Virus record (IMG/VR): IMGVR_UViG_3300024262_004288
Location: 1-52,182 of that record
Strand: one strand, 5' to 3'
Origin: a virus
DNA: 52,182 bases
Shown: in pieces, positions 16,828 through 25,403 of the stretch
How positions within the stretch are numbered: position 1 is the stretch's first letter
How the letters are laid out: the number at the start of each line of letters is the position of its first letter
Notes under the pieces: model-generated
What the model was told of the DNA's origin: nothing
Databases searched by the model: none
Seen by the model: only the letters and a program-made list of their open reading frames with translations
Made by a program: the position numbers and the translations under genes

Positions 16828-17779
16828 GCTCCCCGATTACTTACCTAGGCAACAGCAAATGTTGCGTCAGATCTTTAGTCTTGCCAAACAGGAGCAAGTT
16901 GATGCTCTGGTAATCGCTGGGGATATTTACGATCGAACAGATTTACGAGATGAAGAACGAAATATCTTTCTGGAAATCTTACTGCAGTATGATGGTAAAT
17001 TTCCCATCTTAATTATCAATGGTAACCATTGTATGCATGGACATGAACAGTTGACTGCTCTACATTTTCTAAAGACCCTAGAGAATCATGACAAGTTTAA
17101 GTCTGTGCATATCGCAGAATTAGAGCCACGCATAGTATCTATTATGGGAGTAGATTTTGCTTTATTGCCTTATCGATACTATAATAGCCAAACTTTTGCT
17201 ACTGCGGCTAGGTCCTTGGTTGCACAAGCCACCGAAGATAAGATTGTGGTAGTTTGTCACGAGTGTATCAATGGGGCATCCACCGATACTGGATGGAAAG
17301 CTTCACATGGCTTCATTGAGTTGCCCAATATACCAGAAGTTACTTTCTGGGCGTTAGGCGATATTCATAAGCAGCAAGCCGTGCGCAAGAATGCCCACTA
17401 TCCAGGTAGCCCTATACAGCATACCTTCGGAGATGCCCCAACCGGTAAAGGAGTATTGTTAGTCGATACCGATCATCCTACCACGATTCAAAAGATTCCT
17501 TTGCTAGGAATCAAGCCCTTATTGACACTAACTGAAGTGCCAGATGAATGGCCAGATGCATATATTCGTATCGTGGGAATTAAAGAAGTACCGCGAGATC
17601 TACCTGATGATGTAATTTACACATCTCCACAAGAACAGGAGCCTATTGATATCGCTGTGCAGGATGATATCCTTCAAGGCTTGATTGAAGTCTTAGCGGA
17701 TCGTGGGCTAAAAGGTCAGCATCAGGCCGAGGCTATTGAATTAGCTACAGGCTTACTTAAAAGTATCAACGTTGACTAG
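16781..17779 (+). CDS. sbcD: Mre11/SbcD-like nuclease subunit (T4 gp47 type)
   Basis: A calcineurin-like metallophosphoesterase, 332 residues from ATG 16781. The metal ligands are in order: ADLHLG (Asp8, His10), AGDIYDR (Asp48), NGNHCMHG, a late CHE motif and GDIHKQ. With Rad50/SbcC encoded 1.4 kb downstream it would form the end-processing complex that resects DNA ends for the RecA-type recombinase, as T4 gp46/gp47 do. The start overlaps the phosphatase gene; a longer frame from 16757 exists but the first strand starts right at MRFLQTADLH. Confidence 0.92.
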   Translation: MRFLQTADLHLGKSRKLPDYLPRQQQMLRQIFSLAKQEQVDALVIAGDIYDRTDLRDEERNIFLEILLQYDGKFPILIINGNHCMHGHEQLTALHFLKTLENHDKFKSVHIAELEPRIVSIMGVDFALLPYRYYNSQTFATAARSLVAQATEDKIVVVCHECINGASTDTGWKASHGFIELPNIPEVTFWALGDIHKQQAVRKNAHYPGSPIQHTFGDAPTGKGVLLVDTDHPTTIQKIPLLGIKPLLTLTEVPDEWPDAYIRIVGIKEVPRDLPDDVIYTSPQEQEPIDIAVQDDILQGLIEVLADRGLKGQHQAEAIELATGLLKSINVD

Positions 17780-17790
17780 TTGGAGAATTC

Positions 17791-18915
17791 ATGGAAAGTT
17801 ATGAACCTATGGCTTTGCGGTACCGACCGCAAACTATTGACCAGCTCATTGGGCAACCTACTGTTGCTAAGTCCTTGCGTGGAATGGTTAGTAGCCAGCG
17901 CATAACAAGAACGTTACTAATTCATGGCCCATTCGGTTCGGGAAAGACTACAACTGCTCGGCTAATCGCAAGATATGTCAATTGTGAAGCGAGGGAGCCC
18001 TCCGGAGATCCTTGTGGAGTTTGTGCTTCGTGCACCACAATGGCAGATGGTAACCATCCCGATGTTGTAGAGCTAAATGCGGCAGATGCTCGTGGCATTG
18101 ATACGATCCGAGAGATTATTGAGCACGCTAACTTCTCCCCGCGGCATGTCTACCGTTGCTATATACTCGACGAAGTACATCAGCTTACTCCGCAAGCGGT
18201 ACAAGCGATGCTTAAAATTTTAGAGGAACCACCCAGCAAGACTATCTTTATGCTAGTCACAACTGAGCCGGGGAGGCTACCTTTTACTATTCGTAGCCGC
18301 TGCGTCCAGCTTAAACTAATGCCTGTCGAGCCCGAAGTTACAGCAAAGCATTTGGGAAACATCTGTACTGCCGAAGGGATCGAGGGCGTTGATTCCGAAA
18401 TTCTTTTAGAGATAGCCAGGGCCGTTAATGGTCATCCACGCGATGCTTTGTCTGCACTAGAGCAAGTCATTCATCACCTAGATACACTGGCAGATAAGTC
18501 TCAGATAAAGGCAATGCTACCACAAGTGATTGAAGAAGTGGTAGGCATACCTCCTGAGGTACAGGTTATGAAATACCTTATCTCTATTCTACGAGGAAGA
18601 GAAGGATTGGCCTTACGGATGATTCGTGGTATCAAAAATCCCGATGCCTTTCTTCACCAAAGTATTAAGTTAATTCAGCAAGTTCTTTTTGATAGTGTTT
18701 CTACGACATTATCCGATCAATATTACCGTAAGTTTTTCGACGAACTTGATAAGAAAGAAGTAATTGCTTCTATCAGTGTATTAGCCAAATTACTTGAGCT
18801 TCATATGTCTTCGTATGAAAAAGCTAAGACATACGTCTTAGAAGCCGAGGATCTATTGATTCTTACGGCAGTTAAAAGTACTGAGATTGTTAAGGCGCAC
18901 TCTAGTGAATTGTGA
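17791..18915 (+). CDS. dnaX: DnaX-like clamp-loader ATPase (DNA polymerase III gamma/tau type)
   Basis: A 374-residue AAA+ ATPase that would open a sliding clamp onto primed DNA. It shows ALRYRPQTIDQLIGQ, Walker A HGPFGSGKTTTAR (Lys52), the four-Cys zinc insert typical of gamma/tau (Cys65 region, then CGVCASC), Walker B CYILDEVHQL, and sensor FTIRSRC. Length matches the gamma form and not tau, so the polymerase- and helicase-binding tail is absent. A ribosome site GGAGAA precedes the ATG. No clamp or polymerase gene lies in this window. Confidence 0.93.
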   Translation: MESYEPMALRYRPQTIDQLIGQPTVAKSLRGMVSSQRITRTLLIHGPFGSGKTTTARLIARYVNCEAREPSGDPCGVCASCTTMADGNHPDVVELNAADARGIDTIREIIEHANFSPRHVYRCYILDEVHQLTPQAVQAMLKILEEPPSKTIFMLVTTEPGRLPFTIRSRCVQLKLMPVEPEVTAKHLGNICTAEGIEGVDSEILLEIARAVNGHPRDALSALEQVIHHLDTLADKSQIKAMLPQVIEEVVGIPPEVQVMKYLISILRGREGLALRMIRGIKNPDAFLHQSIKLIQQVLFDSVSTTLSDQYYRKFFDELDKKEVIASISVLAKLLELHMSSYEKAKTYVLEAEDLLILTAVKSTEIVKAHSSEL

Positions 18916-19180
18916 TAATTGTCCAGCACCTTGCTGCGGTGAGGGATATCTTTCCTTACTAGATCATAAAGCTAGGATCGGCGGCCAATACGAAATCATG
19001 CCCGTTAGACCCGAGTTCGGTTTGTACGCCTTAAAGCAAATTGATGGTAAATGTGTTTACTATAACGAGGGTTGTACTATTTACGAGGAGCGCCCAAGAC
19101 ACTGTCGTGAGTATGATTGTCGTTTAGATACGAGAAAGCCAACTACTAGTAAATACTGGCCATTTGATGATAACGTTTGA
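18905..19180 (+). CDS. Short YkgJ-type Cys-cluster protein
   Basis: A 91-residue protein from GTG 18905 (a TTG at 18887 would add six residues). The N-terminus holds NCDNCPAPCC, and the C-terminal half GKCVYYNEGC followed by IYEERPRHCREYDC, the standard metal-binding pattern of the YkgJ superfamily. It is a compact form of the same family as the 15.6-kb and 33.3-kb proteins. It sits between the two subunits of the Mre11-Rad50 and clamp-loader block, overlapping the genes on both sides by about a dozen bases. Confidence 0.7.
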   Translation: MNCDNCPAPCCGEGYLSLLDHKARIGGQYEIMPVRPEFGLYALKQIDGKCVYYNEGCTIYEERPRHCREYDCRLDTRKPTTSKYWPFDDNV

Positions 19181-21551
19181 GAAAATATCATTTCGAAATG
19201 CTCTATCCTGGTTACAGGGAGATATTCAATTAGCTGATCAGGGTCTAGTTCTAATTTGTGGGGAGAACCGCGACGCTAGTCGTAATCAAGGTAGCTCTAA
19301 CGGCGCAGGTAAAAGCTCTATCTTTGAATTATTGACACATGTATTCTATCATCAGACTAGTAAGGGGATTAAACTCGAAGCTGTTGTCAACGCAATGGTC
19401 AACGAAGATTGCGAAATTGCCGTTGATTTTAGTGTAGGTTCTAAGAAATGTAGGATTGAGCAATTTCAGGCTTCTAGAAAGCATGGTAACAAAACATTCA
19501 TTAAAGAGGACAACAAATCTGTTACTCCCCATACTCGCACCGATGCCAAGAAGTATATTCCCGATTTATTGGGATTATCCTTAGAAGAATTTCTTGGTGT
19601 TATTTACTTAAGTCAGGGATCCATTCATACCTTGATCGAGGGAACGGGTGGACTTCGGATGGATTATATCGGTCGTCTATTTCAGCTATATAGATATGAT
19701 CGCTTAGTTGAAGAGCTAAAAAACATCAGAGATACAATGAGTCCTCGCATTAATGTGTTAGAGGTAGCTGCTATCAAAGCAAGGCATATTAATGATAGAC
19801 TTGCCAATATTCCTAAGACAACACATTTAGCGGAACAAATAGATTTGATTGAAAAGGGAATTCAGCAAGCAGCAAGCCAGAAGCATGACTGGTCACGACA
19901 TGTCATTGATTTACGCATGCTTATTGAACAATTAAAAGAAAGAGAGTGTATTGAAAGTCAGGGTGCCTCTGCAGATGCCGCAGAGCAGTTGATTCGCAAA
20001 GAACAGCGCAAGGCAACGCTAGATAGTTCTATTGCTGCCATGGAACAAATGCGAACGCAGACAGTTGAAAGAAAATCTCTGGTTGCTAAGCTGGGTGATT
20101 TGAATGATATTGATCTAACGGAAATAACAAGTGAGTTAGCTGCTAGTCGTGCAATCAAAGAAGAATTGCCTCGTAAGATAACCAAAGCCAATGAAAGAGC
20201 CCGACTGGAACAGGCTGTTAGATCTGCGATAGTTGAAGCTTCTTTCGACGCTTGTGACTCTACTACATTGACTAATCTAGAGCAGACTGTAGAGAAACTA
20301 ACTAAGGAATTGGCAGGATCTCGCACCGATCTTAAACGCGATAAAGAGACTTTGCAGAATCTATCGGCAATCGATTCAACGACTTGTCCCACGTGCTTGC
20401 AAAGTGTATCTCCAGAATATCTGGGCCCCCAGCGAACCCATTATCAAGATCATGTTTCTCAGCTAGAAAAAGATGTCGCTATAGCTAAGTCTAATCTTGA
20501 TCAATTAAAGCAGGATTTGGGGATAGCCCGTCAAGTTAACAGTTGGCAAAATCAAATGCTGGGTCTACCAGCAGAAAGTCCTTTGGAACTACAGCAACAG
20601 TTTTCTTCTCTTGAAAGAAGAATAAAAGAACTGTCCGAGCAGTCTAGTGTGGCTAAGGATATTCATCTAATTAAAAGTCGCTTAGAGGTTCTACCTAATG
20701 AAGAGGTTTCTACAATTGATGAAGATCTAACTCTACTCAGAAAAAAGATTACAATTCTACAAGATGCTATCCATCGTTTAAATGCGGAGAAGTCTAGACA
20801 CGATCTCCTACAAAGATTACCCGCCGGTTCCATTAGTAGTTGCAATGATGATCTGCAGCGAGTAGAATCTTTACTTAGAGAGATCGAAAGTCTTTTGCAT
20901 GAAGCTGCTCAGATATCTGCTGCACAGAAGAGTTCATTGGAAGAGCGAACAAGGCTAGAGGACGAGCTTACTCCACTGGAAACGGATCTATCGGAATTAA
21001 AATCATTGCAACATAAGCACTACCTTTGCCAGGAGTTAATTCGAGCAATAGGAGTACTTAAACAAAAGCGCACCCGTGGAATCTTATCGGCTATTCAGAG
21101 TATCTTGCCCGCATATACGCAAATGATGTTTTCTGAACCAGGACTATCTTTTATGCTGGCAGATGATCTTGAAGAAAATTCCATTGATATTCTTGTTAAG
21201 AGATATACAAAGGTTAAAGGCAAACTAATTCCTCACACATTTCCTATTAAGAGACTAAGTGGGGGAGAGAAAAAACGCTTGGGTGTAGCTTTACTGTTTA
21301 CCTTGCAGCGAGTTCTTAGTCCAGGTAAGCAATCTAACATCTTAGTATTGGATGAAGCTGATACTGGATTAGATACCTTGGGTCGAGAAGCATTTATTCA
21401 GGCGGTACGAAGTTTGACAGGATATAGCAGTGTGTTCGTTATCACTCAAACACCAGAGATGGCTGAGGATCATTACTTCGATCAAACATGGACAATCATC
21501 AAGGAAAATGGAACTAGTAGATTGAAAATCAATAGGCCGGCTATCCTGTAA
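19167..21551 (+). CDS. sbcC: Rad50/SbcC-like ATPase (T4 gp46 type)
   Basis: A 794-residue SMC-type ATPase. Walker A is SSNGAGKSS (Lys49); long coiled-coil arms fill residues 180-640; the zinc hook CPTC (Cys407, Cys410) lies at the apex; the ABC signature LSGGEKKRLG and Walker B LVLDEADTGLD are near the C-terminus. It partners the Mre11/SbcD-like protein for DNA-end processing. Shorter than E. coli SbcC (1048) but longer than T4 gp46 (560). ATG 19167 is chosen over TTG 19164. Confidence 0.93.
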   Translation: MITFEKISFRNALSWLQGDIQLADQGLVLICGENRDASRNQGSSNGAGKSSIFELLTHVFYHQTSKGIKLEAVVNAMVNEDCEIAVDFSVGSKKCRIEQFQASRKHGNKTFIKEDNKSVTPHTRTDAKKYIPDLLGLSLEEFLGVIYLSQGSIHTLIEGTGGLRMDYIGRLFQLYRYDRLVEELKNIRDTMSPRINVLEVAAIKARHINDRLANIPKTTHLAEQIDLIEKGIQQAASQKHDWSRHVIDLRMLIEQLKERECIESQGASADAAEQLIRKEQRKATLDSSIAAMEQMRTQTVERKSLVAKLGDLNDIDLTEITSELAASRAIKEELPRKITKANERARLEQAVRSAIVEASFDACDSTTLTNLEQTVEKLTKELAGSRTDLKRDKETLQNLSAIDSTTCPTCLQSVSPEYLGPQRTHYQDHVSQLEKDVAIAKSNLDQLKQDLGIARQVNSWQNQMLGLPAESPLELQQQFSSLERRIKELSEQSSVAKDIHLIKSRLEVLPNEEVSTIDEDLTLLRKKITILQDAIHRLNAEKSRHDLLQRLPAGSISSCNDDLQRVESLLREIESLLHEAAQISAAQKSSLEERTRLEDELTPLETDLSELKSLQHKHYLCQELIRAIGVLKQKRTRGILSAIQSILPAYTQMMFSEPGLSFMLADDLEENSIDILVKRYTKVKGKLIPHTFPIKRLSGGEKKRLGVALLFTLQRVLSPGKQSNILVLDEADTGLDTLGREAFIQAVRSLTGYSSVFVITQTPEMAEDHYFDQTWTIIKENGTSRLKINRPAIL

Positions 21552-21571
21552 AATATGTTTGGAGGACTTAA

Positions 21572-22351
21572 ATGTTAGGGTTCGCTTATACTAGCCCAGA
21601 GGTTGTACATATCACCTTGGACCGTTCACGCTTTAAGCTATTTGTAGCTACGAAGGATGATCTATCTATCGTAGAAACTGATGGGCGTAAAGCCGTGCTA
21701 TTGGTACCTTCAATTAAGGCGCTACGCAATCTCGATCTTAAACCGTTTGGCGCGGTTGTCATTTTCGATACACCACAACTACTTTCCCGTCTTCCAGAAG
21801 TTACCATTGTTGATGCTAAACAGCATGATGGTAGCGTCTGGAATAAGCAGACGTTGGATATCTCTATTATCAACGATGCTGTTGATGGTAAGCTTAGCGG
21901 AGCACCGGCGGAGGTGGACTTGACTGTTGTGGATACAGTCTTGGCTGATTACAAGCCCCCACCAAAGAAGCGTGGTCGTTCCCGTAGCGGTTTCAGTGAG
22001 GCACTATCCAGTGTCTTAGAAAGTATGAAAGATAGCTCAGACAAAGCCGAACTAGAATTAGCCTCATGTCGTTATGTCACAGGCTTGGCGCAGGTTAAAG
22101 ACTATAATGCTGCTAAGAAGGCTGCTCTGGCTGCTGGTGCGGAAAAAGATTCTCTTGACAAGCTGCTGCGTACAATGAATGGTAAAACAGGCCAGTGCCT
22201 CTTCTCAGCATATTACCATCATTGCATGTCGGGAAAGTCTATTGCCGATGCCGCAACGGAATATAAAGTCGAAGTCGATGACCTGAACTATCTGGCCGAG
22301 ATAATCCCACCTTCAGATAAGCTCTCCTTCTTGGCCACTCCCCCCAAATAG
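21572..22351 (+). CDS. Hypothetical protein with AT-hook-like basic linker
   Basis: A 259-residue protein with a TTGGAGGA ribosome site. I do not recognise a family. Residues 1-110 look like an alpha/beta domain (for example PFGAVVIFDTPQLLSRLPEV), residues 125-140 are a basic linker PPPKKRGRSRSGF that resembles an AT-hook, and the remaining part is helical and Ala-rich. It is the last gene before the promoter/hairpin island. Confidence 0.55.
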   Translation: MLGFAYTSPEVVHITLDRSRFKLFVATKDDLSIVETDGRKAVLLVPSIKALRNLDLKPFGAVVIFDTPQLLSRLPEVTIVDAKQHDGSVWNKQTLDISIINDAVDGKLSGAPAEVDLTVVDTVLADYKPPPKKRGRSRSGFSEALSSVLESMKDSSDKAELELASCRYVTGLAQVKDYNAAKKAALAAGAEKDSLDKLLRTMNGKTGQCLFSAYYHHCMSGKSIADAATEYKVEVDDLNYLAEIIPPSDKLSFLATPPK

Positions 22352-22371
22352 ATTTCTTAACCCTTTCCAAG

Positions 22372-22377
22372 TATAAT
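22372..22377 (+). promoter_or_regulatory. Promoter -10 box (CAAGTATAATA type), site 1
   Basis: TATAAT within CCAAGTATAATA. The same CAAGTATAATA string recurs at 22883-22893. No clear -35 box. A start about 7 nt downstream would fall at 22384, exactly the first base of a 20-bp hairpin. Confidence 0.55.
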
Positions 22378-22383
22378 AGATAT

Positions 22384-22428
22384 AGAAGGGTCGGGTGAAG
22401 TTTGTTTTAAACTTCACCTGATCCTTCT
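22384..22428 (+). promoter_or_regulatory. 20-bp hairpin at predicted transcript 5' end
   Basis: Inverted arms 22384-22403 and 22409-22428 with a 5-nt loop GTTTT; all 20 positions pair, two as G-U. The core reads GGTGAAGT / ACTTCACC. No run of T follows, so a simple intrinsic terminator is less likely than a 5' protective stem-loop, though bidirectional termination between genes cannot be excluded. Confidence 0.6.
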
Positions 22429-22475
22429 TGTTGTACAGCTGAAACCGCGCAAACCACTCACGGGGAGATACGCAG

Positions 22476-22844
22476 ATGCGCCGTAGCGAACGGAACTTGG
22501 ATGGAGTTATTGTCTTGGTTCGGGGTCCTGGTAGGGAGTATGTACTACGAAATGAACGTCCTTGTCTGGTAGGATTGCCCAGCATCTTCGACTTAATATT
22601 ACAGCCACGCAGTGATATCGCACGAATATATTTCTTGCGTGTTGTGGCGGCTGGACAGAAATTGACAGCAGCACAGGCCAAGAAGATCGTCGGTTTGTTC
22701 AGAGGAACCGAGGCGAAGATCTTCGCCTGCACTATCCTGTACGAAACCGTACAAGATGAAGAAAATTGGGCGACAACTTTGAGCATCTTACCCACAGTAC
22801 ATGATGCTGATCGCGTTGCCAATTTATTGGGAATGGGGACGTAA
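22476..22844 (+). CDS. Hypothetical protein, 122 residues
   Basis: A basic protein with a GGGGAG ribosome site, transcribed from its own promoter-hairpin leader. The first 20 residues (MRRSERNLDGVIVLVRGPGR) are basic and the rest alternates helices with hydrophobic strands such as IARIYFLRVVAAG. No family recognised. It is bracketed by two nearly matching promoter-hairpin units, so it may be expressed independently of the replication operon. Confidence 0.55.
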   Translation: MRRSERNLDGVIVLVRGPGREYVLRNERPCLVGLPSIFDLILQPRSDIARIYFLRVVAAGQKLTAAQAKKIVGLFRGTEAKIFACTILYETVQDEENWATTLSILPTVHDADRVANLLGMGT

Positions 22845-22886
22845 ATAATGATAGGTAATTAATCCTTTTATTACATATTTATCAAG

Positions 22887-22892
22887 TATAAT
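22887..22892 (+). promoter_or_regulatory. Promoter -10 box (CAAGTATAATA type), site 2
   Basis: TATAAT in TCAAGTATAATATT, the second copy of the motif at 22371. The predicted start falls at about 22899, inside the first arm of a perfect 24-bp hairpin. It would serve the small membrane protein at 23044. Confidence 0.55.
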
Positions 22893-22895
22893 ATT

Positions 22896-22957
22896 AATAG
22901 GAATAGGTTAGGTGAAGTATGTTTGATTTAATCTACTTCACCTAACCTATTCCTATT
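22896..22957 (+). promoter_or_regulatory. Perfect 24-bp hairpin in leader
   Basis: Arms 22896-22919 and 22934-22957 are exact reverse complements, with a 14-nt loop that itself can pair GATT/AATC. The core GGTGAAGT / ACTTCACC is the same as in the hairpin at 22384. A short T-rich run TTTTC follows the second arm, so it could also act as a terminator; its position at the predicted transcript start argues for a 5' structure. Confidence 0.6.
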
Positions 22958-23043
22958 TTCTTTGAGGCCAAGAACAACAAATTTACTTCCGGCGATGGCC
23001 TCCGTAGTGCGCCGGTGGTATAACTTGGGGATGGAGTATCATC

Positions 23044-23463
23044 ATGGACGGAATCAAAATCGGAATCGCTGCGACCGCAACAGTCGTCGCGGTCGTTGGC
23101 ACCCTTCTTGGCGTCAAGGCAGTGAAGGGCAGGGACAAGGAGGCCAAGGCCATCCACGGCGAGCGCGCCGATGCCCGCCACTCCGCCAAGGCCACCTGCA
23201 AGGACGCGACGCACGGTGCCAAGTCCACCTGCAAGGAGGCCATCAGGTCCGCGAAGGATGAGCGGGATGCCAAGATCCGCGACGCGGTCACCCAGAGGAA
23301 CGAGGCCATCAAGGCCGCCAAGTCCGCGAAGTCCGAAGCGTTCATCGCAGCGGATGACGCGCACCAGTCAGCCCTGATGGCCTTGAAGGCGTCGCGGAAC
23401 GAGAATGAGAAGAAGGACGAGGAGCCCAAGGCCGCCAAGGGCAAGAAGTCCAAGGCCGCATAG
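23044..23463 (+). CDS. Membrane-anchored Lys/Ala-rich protein
   Basis: A 139-residue protein with one N-terminal membrane segment (residues 5-26, IGIAATATVVAVVGTLLGV) followed by a long, highly charged helix with repeating A-K-x-x-C-K/R units (ATCKDATHGAKSTCKEAIRSAK) and a Lys/Ala tail KAAKGKKSKAA like histone H1. Coding is strikingly GC-rich against its AT-rich surroundings, pointing to strong expression. GGATGGAG precedes the ATG. It could bind nucleic acid at the membrane or be a virion-membrane or lysis-related component; no family recognised. A hairpin closes the gene. Confidence 0.6.
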   Translation: MDGIKIGIAATATVVAVVGTLLGVKAVKGRDKEAKAIHGERADARHSAKATCKDATHGAKSTCKEAIRSAKDERDAKIRDAVTQRNEAIKAAKSAKSEAFIAADDAHQSALMALKASRNENEKKDEEPKAAKGKKSKAA

Positions 23464-23474
23464 TTCACCTGAAC

Positions 23475-23512
23475 GTGGATGGGCTCTCGAGATTACTTGG
23501 GAGCCCATCCAC
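23475..23512 (+). terminator. 12-bp GC-rich hairpin after the membrane protein gene
   Basis: Arms GTGGATGGGCTC and GAGCCCATCCAC pair perfectly over 12 bp with a 14-nt loop. It starts 12 nt after the stop. There is no T-run, so it may be a 3' stabilising or processing element as well as a terminator. Confidence 0.55.
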
Positions 23513-23580
23513 ACAGGAGTTATTAAATTAACTAATACTAATACTAAACTACAATTCAAATAGTATTTAATATATCTTTG

Positions 23581-24300
23581 GGATGTGTGCCCAGCGGGCT
23601 GCGAAAGCGGCCTGCCCGGCAGGGTGTTAGCTCACTTTTCTGTTGCCAAATAGGCAATGGATTAATCCTCCTTCATGAGGTGTCTTTGGACAGTAGCTCT
23701 TTGAGATACGATCTAAATACTTAGATCCTTCCAACGAGGGACTGAGGAGGGGTAGCTTGCTACCTAAGCTCCAAAGAACTTTTCGCACAACGAGAAAAAC
23801 CGTGTAGTCGAGAGTCTTTCTTGAAGACGGAGAAACCTCCGGGGAAAGACAAGGACATCTTGACTATGTAACCAACGGGAAACAGTGGAGAGCGATACCG
23901 CCAGTATCGCCAGTAGCGGATTTCTTCTCCGCGATGGATTACCCCCACTGGAAGGATGATGGCCAATGACCTGCGCCTCAGGTATCGGAAAGGTGGCGTC
24001 ATTGTGATCCCCTACTCCGAAGAGTCCTCAACTTCAGAGTTAGCCGACGATCCTTTCTCATCAGTTGTGCGTCAAACCGTGGATAAGTGGGTGCGAAGTT
24101 CCTAGGCCCACACCTACCATTAGTAGGTCAAAGCGGAGGCGCTATTAAATTCTTGAATTGAATTATCGAAATTGAATTAAACTGAACAAACAAGTGGGTA
24201 CAAAACATCGTGGTACTACCTGAGGGTTACCCGCCACATCAGGGGATGCGGTGAAGCCACGATCGGCAAAACCTGGGTGCCGATCATAAAACCCGGTGAA
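23581..24300 (+). ncRNA. Candidate giant structured noncoding RNA (GOLLD/ROOL-like)
   Basis: About 720 bases without a credible gene but dense in helices. Seen directly: a 9-bp stem with GAAA tetraloop (23594-23602/23607-23615); TTGCC/GGCAA (23643-23657); GATCTAA/TTAGATC with loop ATAC (23710-23727); a three-part arm made of 9 bp (23805-23813/23858-23866), 7 bp (23814-23820/23844-23850) and 5 bp (23828-23832/23837-23841); a junction closed by CAGTGG/CCACTG (23883-23888/23945-23950) holding GCGATAC/GTATCGC and GCGGA/TCCGC; CAATGAC/GTCATTG (23964-23970/23998-24004); ACCTAC/GTAGGT (24112-24128); ATCGTGG/CCACGAT (24207-24213/24257-24263); and a 3' hairpin whose loop CTGGG can pair with CCCGG (24292-24296) as a pseudoknot. 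Size, tetraloop, junctions and phage setting fit the giant phage RNA classes. Ends are approximate; an AT-rich stretch at 23521-23575 may hold the promoter. Confidence 0.7.
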
Positions 24301-24317
24301 AGCAGAAAAAAGTAGAA

Positions 24318-25403
24318 ATGACTCAGTTGAAAGATGCGTTCGATAAAGCGGCGGACAAAGACGGTAATAAGGCCATCAAGGCCGCCGTCACTCGTGCGGG
24401 TGTGAATCCGACTAATTACGACGAGAATGCTCGGCTCGTATTCAGCACTCGTAGTGAGTGGCTACGCTTTGCGAATCGTGAGCGCGAGCTTTCCGAACAG
24501 CAGAGATCATTACAGCAGGCTATTCAGCCCAACGCACTGCGTGCTCTCGCAGAGGCGTTGGAAGTGGAGGAGATCACCGAGCTCACAGATGAGCTCGGAA
24601 ATAAGATGGCTTCTATGGACAAGTCCAAGCTCAAAGCCGCAGAGCAGAATTGGAAGGCCGCAGAGCAGCACTTCGCCGCACGCGATGCGTTGGTCCAGAT
24701 TTCAATGGAACTAAGCGCTCTCCGCAAGGAGATGAACCAGCATAAGCGGGAGCAGTTCGTCCCGCTACGCCGGAATCTGTCGAATATCCTGCGGGATCTT
24801 CCCCGTACGGAGTCATGCGGCAAGTACGCGCATGGGGCAAACGATCCCACCATTTGCGACACTTGTCGCGAGGCACTGAAGATGCGGTCCGGACCGGGTA
24901 AGATCACGAAGCAGGCTAAGAAGGCTTCGGATCAGAAGATGTTGGAATGTACCAACATGTATCCCGATTTGACCATGGCCGCCAGGCAGTCTGGATTTAT
25001 TAATACTGGCTCCATGCCCTGGGGTCAGGTCCGCAAGTACTACTTGGAAGAGGTTGGTACCTCGCCACAGCAGGGAGCACTCGAGATAGGCGAGCAGTCG
25101 GCCGTCGATCCCATCGTCTCGTGTGCGTTGCAGATCAAGTCCCTGCAACGACAGCTCGGGGCCTGCGAGACCGTCGAAGTTCCCGGCAACCTTCCGCAGC
25201 AGCTCGGCAAGGCCCGCAAGGCCGTGGAGACGAAGCGCGAGGAACTCGATGTCGCGGAGGCCAAACTCGCGGAACTCGAAGAGTTGCAGACCCGCTCCGA
25301 GCGGCCGGCTCAACTCAAGGATGAGCTCGTGGAGCAGCAGCAGGAGATGATGCGGCTCATGAACGATTCCGAGACCCCCAACGACAACAACGGGGCCGAC
25401 TAG
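24318..25403 (+). CDS. Coiled-coil protein of unknown function
   Basis: A 361-residue, GC-rich gene that begins 18 nt after the structured RNA. Coiled-coil helices dominate residues 50-155 and 290-350 (EQQRSLQQAIQ; KREELDVAEAKLAELEEL). In the middle lies a four-Cys cluster: SCGKYAH near 165 and ICDTC near 178, then a basic GPGKITKQAKK segment. The ribosome site is weak (AAAAAAG). Codon use resembles the other presumed high-expression genes. No family recognised; a structural or nucleoid-type role is possible. Confidence 0.6.
   Translation: MTQLKDAFDKAADKDGNKAIKAAVTRAGVNPTNYDENARLVFSTRSEWLRFANRERELSEQQRSLQQAIQPNALRALAEALEVEEITELTDELGNKMASMDKSKLKAAEQNWKAAEQHFAARDALVQISMELSALRKEMNQHKREQFVPLRRNLSNILRDLPRTESCGKYAHGANDPTICDTCREALKMRSGPGKITKQAKKASDQKMLECTNMYPDLTMAARQSGFINTGSMPWGQVRKYYLEEVGTSPQQGALEIGEQSAVDPIVSCALQIKSLQRQLGACETVEVPGNLPQQLGKARKAVETKREELDVAEAKLAELEELQTRSERPAQLKDELVEQQQEMMRLMNDSETPNDNNGAD

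Noticed and set aside
22942-23364. Long open frame on the minus strand opposite the Lys/Ala-rich gene
   Set aside because: It is the mirror of a GC-rich, biased-codon gene; such genes generate long antisense frames. It lacks a good ribosome site and reads as low-complexity Gly/Leu/Asp sequence.
23581-24300. Group I or group II intron in place of a free-standing RNA
   Set aside because: The region lies between two complete genes with their own starts and stops, not within a gene, and I do not see the intron core elements or a maturase or homing gene inside it.
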